Translations under genes and position numbers: made by a program | Origin: an uncultured Parabacteroides sp. | GTDB taxonomy: Bacteria; Bacteroidota; Bacteroidia; Bacteroidales; Tannerellaceae | Assembly: GCA_947074335.1 (NCBI GenBank) | Contig: CAMTPG010000108.1 | Span: forward strand, 1-8,002 | DNA length: 8,002 bases | Direction of reading: 5' to 3' | In this document: positions 7,679 through 8,002 of the stretch, piece by piece | Layout of the letters: the number at the start of each line of letters is the position of its first letter | Numbering within the stretch: position 1 is the stretch's first letter | Notes under the pieces: model-generated | Database searches by the model: none | What the model was told of the DNA's origin: nothing | The model's input: the letters and a program-made list of their open reading frames with translations, nothing else

Positions 7679-7954
7679 ATGAAAAAAACAATTTTATTAA
7701 ATGATTTAACGTATCCAAACGAACATCTTTCCTGTTTAAATAACCGGATTAAAGATTCGAATGGTTTTGTTTATGATAGTTATAATTCCGGCGAAATTGT
7801 TCCGATTAATTTCCCTGATAAAAATCGTATATTATTTGTAATTGATGGCGATTGTAATTTGTTATCCTCTTCGGGTGATTCAATACGTGTGAATCCGATG
7901 GAGATGGTTTGTTTGTATAAACAAATAGATTATCAACTGGAAATTCTTACAGAT
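7679..7954 (+). CDS. N-terminal fragment, probable AraC-family regulator
   Basis: Only the first 92 codons are genuine; the frame runs into adapter sequence at 7955 and is open to the end of the window, so the natural stop and C-terminal half are missing. The fragment starts MKKTILLNDLTYPNEHLSC. Its second half (about 49-92: NRILFVIDGDCNLLSSSGDS, then IRVNPMEMVCLY) reads like the short beta strands of the cupin-like sensing domain at the front of many Bacteroidota AraC-type regulators, where a 'GE...' turn is followed by an 'i..geM.ll' strand. The diagnostic helix-turn-helix would lie in the missing part, so the assignment rests on resemblance only. It starts 46 nt after recQ on the same strand with no strong terminator between; TACATTTA at 7651-7658 is a one-mismatch -7 box that could give it its own promoter. 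Confidence 0.5.
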
Positions 7955-8002
7955 AGATCGGAAGAGCACACGTCTGAACTCCAGTCACATTCAGAAATCT
8001 CG
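7955..8002 (+). other. Illumina TruSeq adapter contamination at contig end
   Basis: This 48-base tail is not genomic. It starts AGATCGGAAGAGC and continues through the whole 34-base TruSeq read-1 read-through adapter, ending CCAGTCAC at 7988. Then come 8 bases in the index position (ATTCAGAA, 7989-7996; from memory this equals TruSeq HT index D705) and ATCTCG, the beginning of the P7 flow-cell sequence. In the frame of the preceding gene it translates to RSEEHTSELQSHSEIS, a known artefact C-terminus in protein databases. The A at 7955 may be the A-tail or a genomic base. True chromosome sequence therefore ends at about 7954. Confidence 0.98.

Overview
The window looks like a contig end from a member of the Bacteroidota, most likely Bacteroidales. 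The support is a SusC/SusD outer-membrane pair, TAnnTTTG-type promoter matches, start codons without Shine-Dalgarno sequences but with A/T-rich leaders, and AT-rich intergenic DNA. I cannot name a species from the sequence.

Layout. Positions 1-298 are AT-rich and hold no gene I can support. A rho-independent terminator on the minus strand (299-333) closes a two-gene minus-strand operon: a SusC-type TonB-dependent transporter (2114-5173), then, after a 19-nt gap, its SusD-type surface lipoprotein (373-2094). The two proteins should form one outer-membrane uptake complex: SusD as ligand-binding lid, SusC as TonB-driven channel. No glycosidase, peptidase, sigma/anti-sigma pair or hybrid sensor lies beside them, so the substrate cannot be inferred from the neighbourhood. 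A 626-bp divergent intergenic region (5174-5799) separates susC from a full-length plus-strand recQ DNA helicase gene (5800-7632). After 46 nt comes the start of a plus-strand gene that resembles the N-terminal sensory half of an AraC-type regulator (7679-7954). It is cut off.

Two things stand out. First, the last 48 bases (7955-8002) are not genomic: they read as an Illumina TruSeq adapter with an 8-base index and the start of the P7 tail. The last gene is therefore truncated artificially, and its apparent C-terminus (RSEEHTSELQSH...) is translated adapter. Second, the intergenic region contains an ordered non-coding structure at about 5513-5665. Four TTGTACAA palindromes are spaced exactly 23 bp apart and are symmetric about position 5600. 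They lie inside a perfect 22-bp inverted repeat, which is flanked by 13-bp inverted GGATGCCGATG-type arms and possible 5-bp TGTTA target-site duplications. It may be a small non-autonomous mobile or repeat element or a multi-site protein-binding array; I do not recognise it as a described family.
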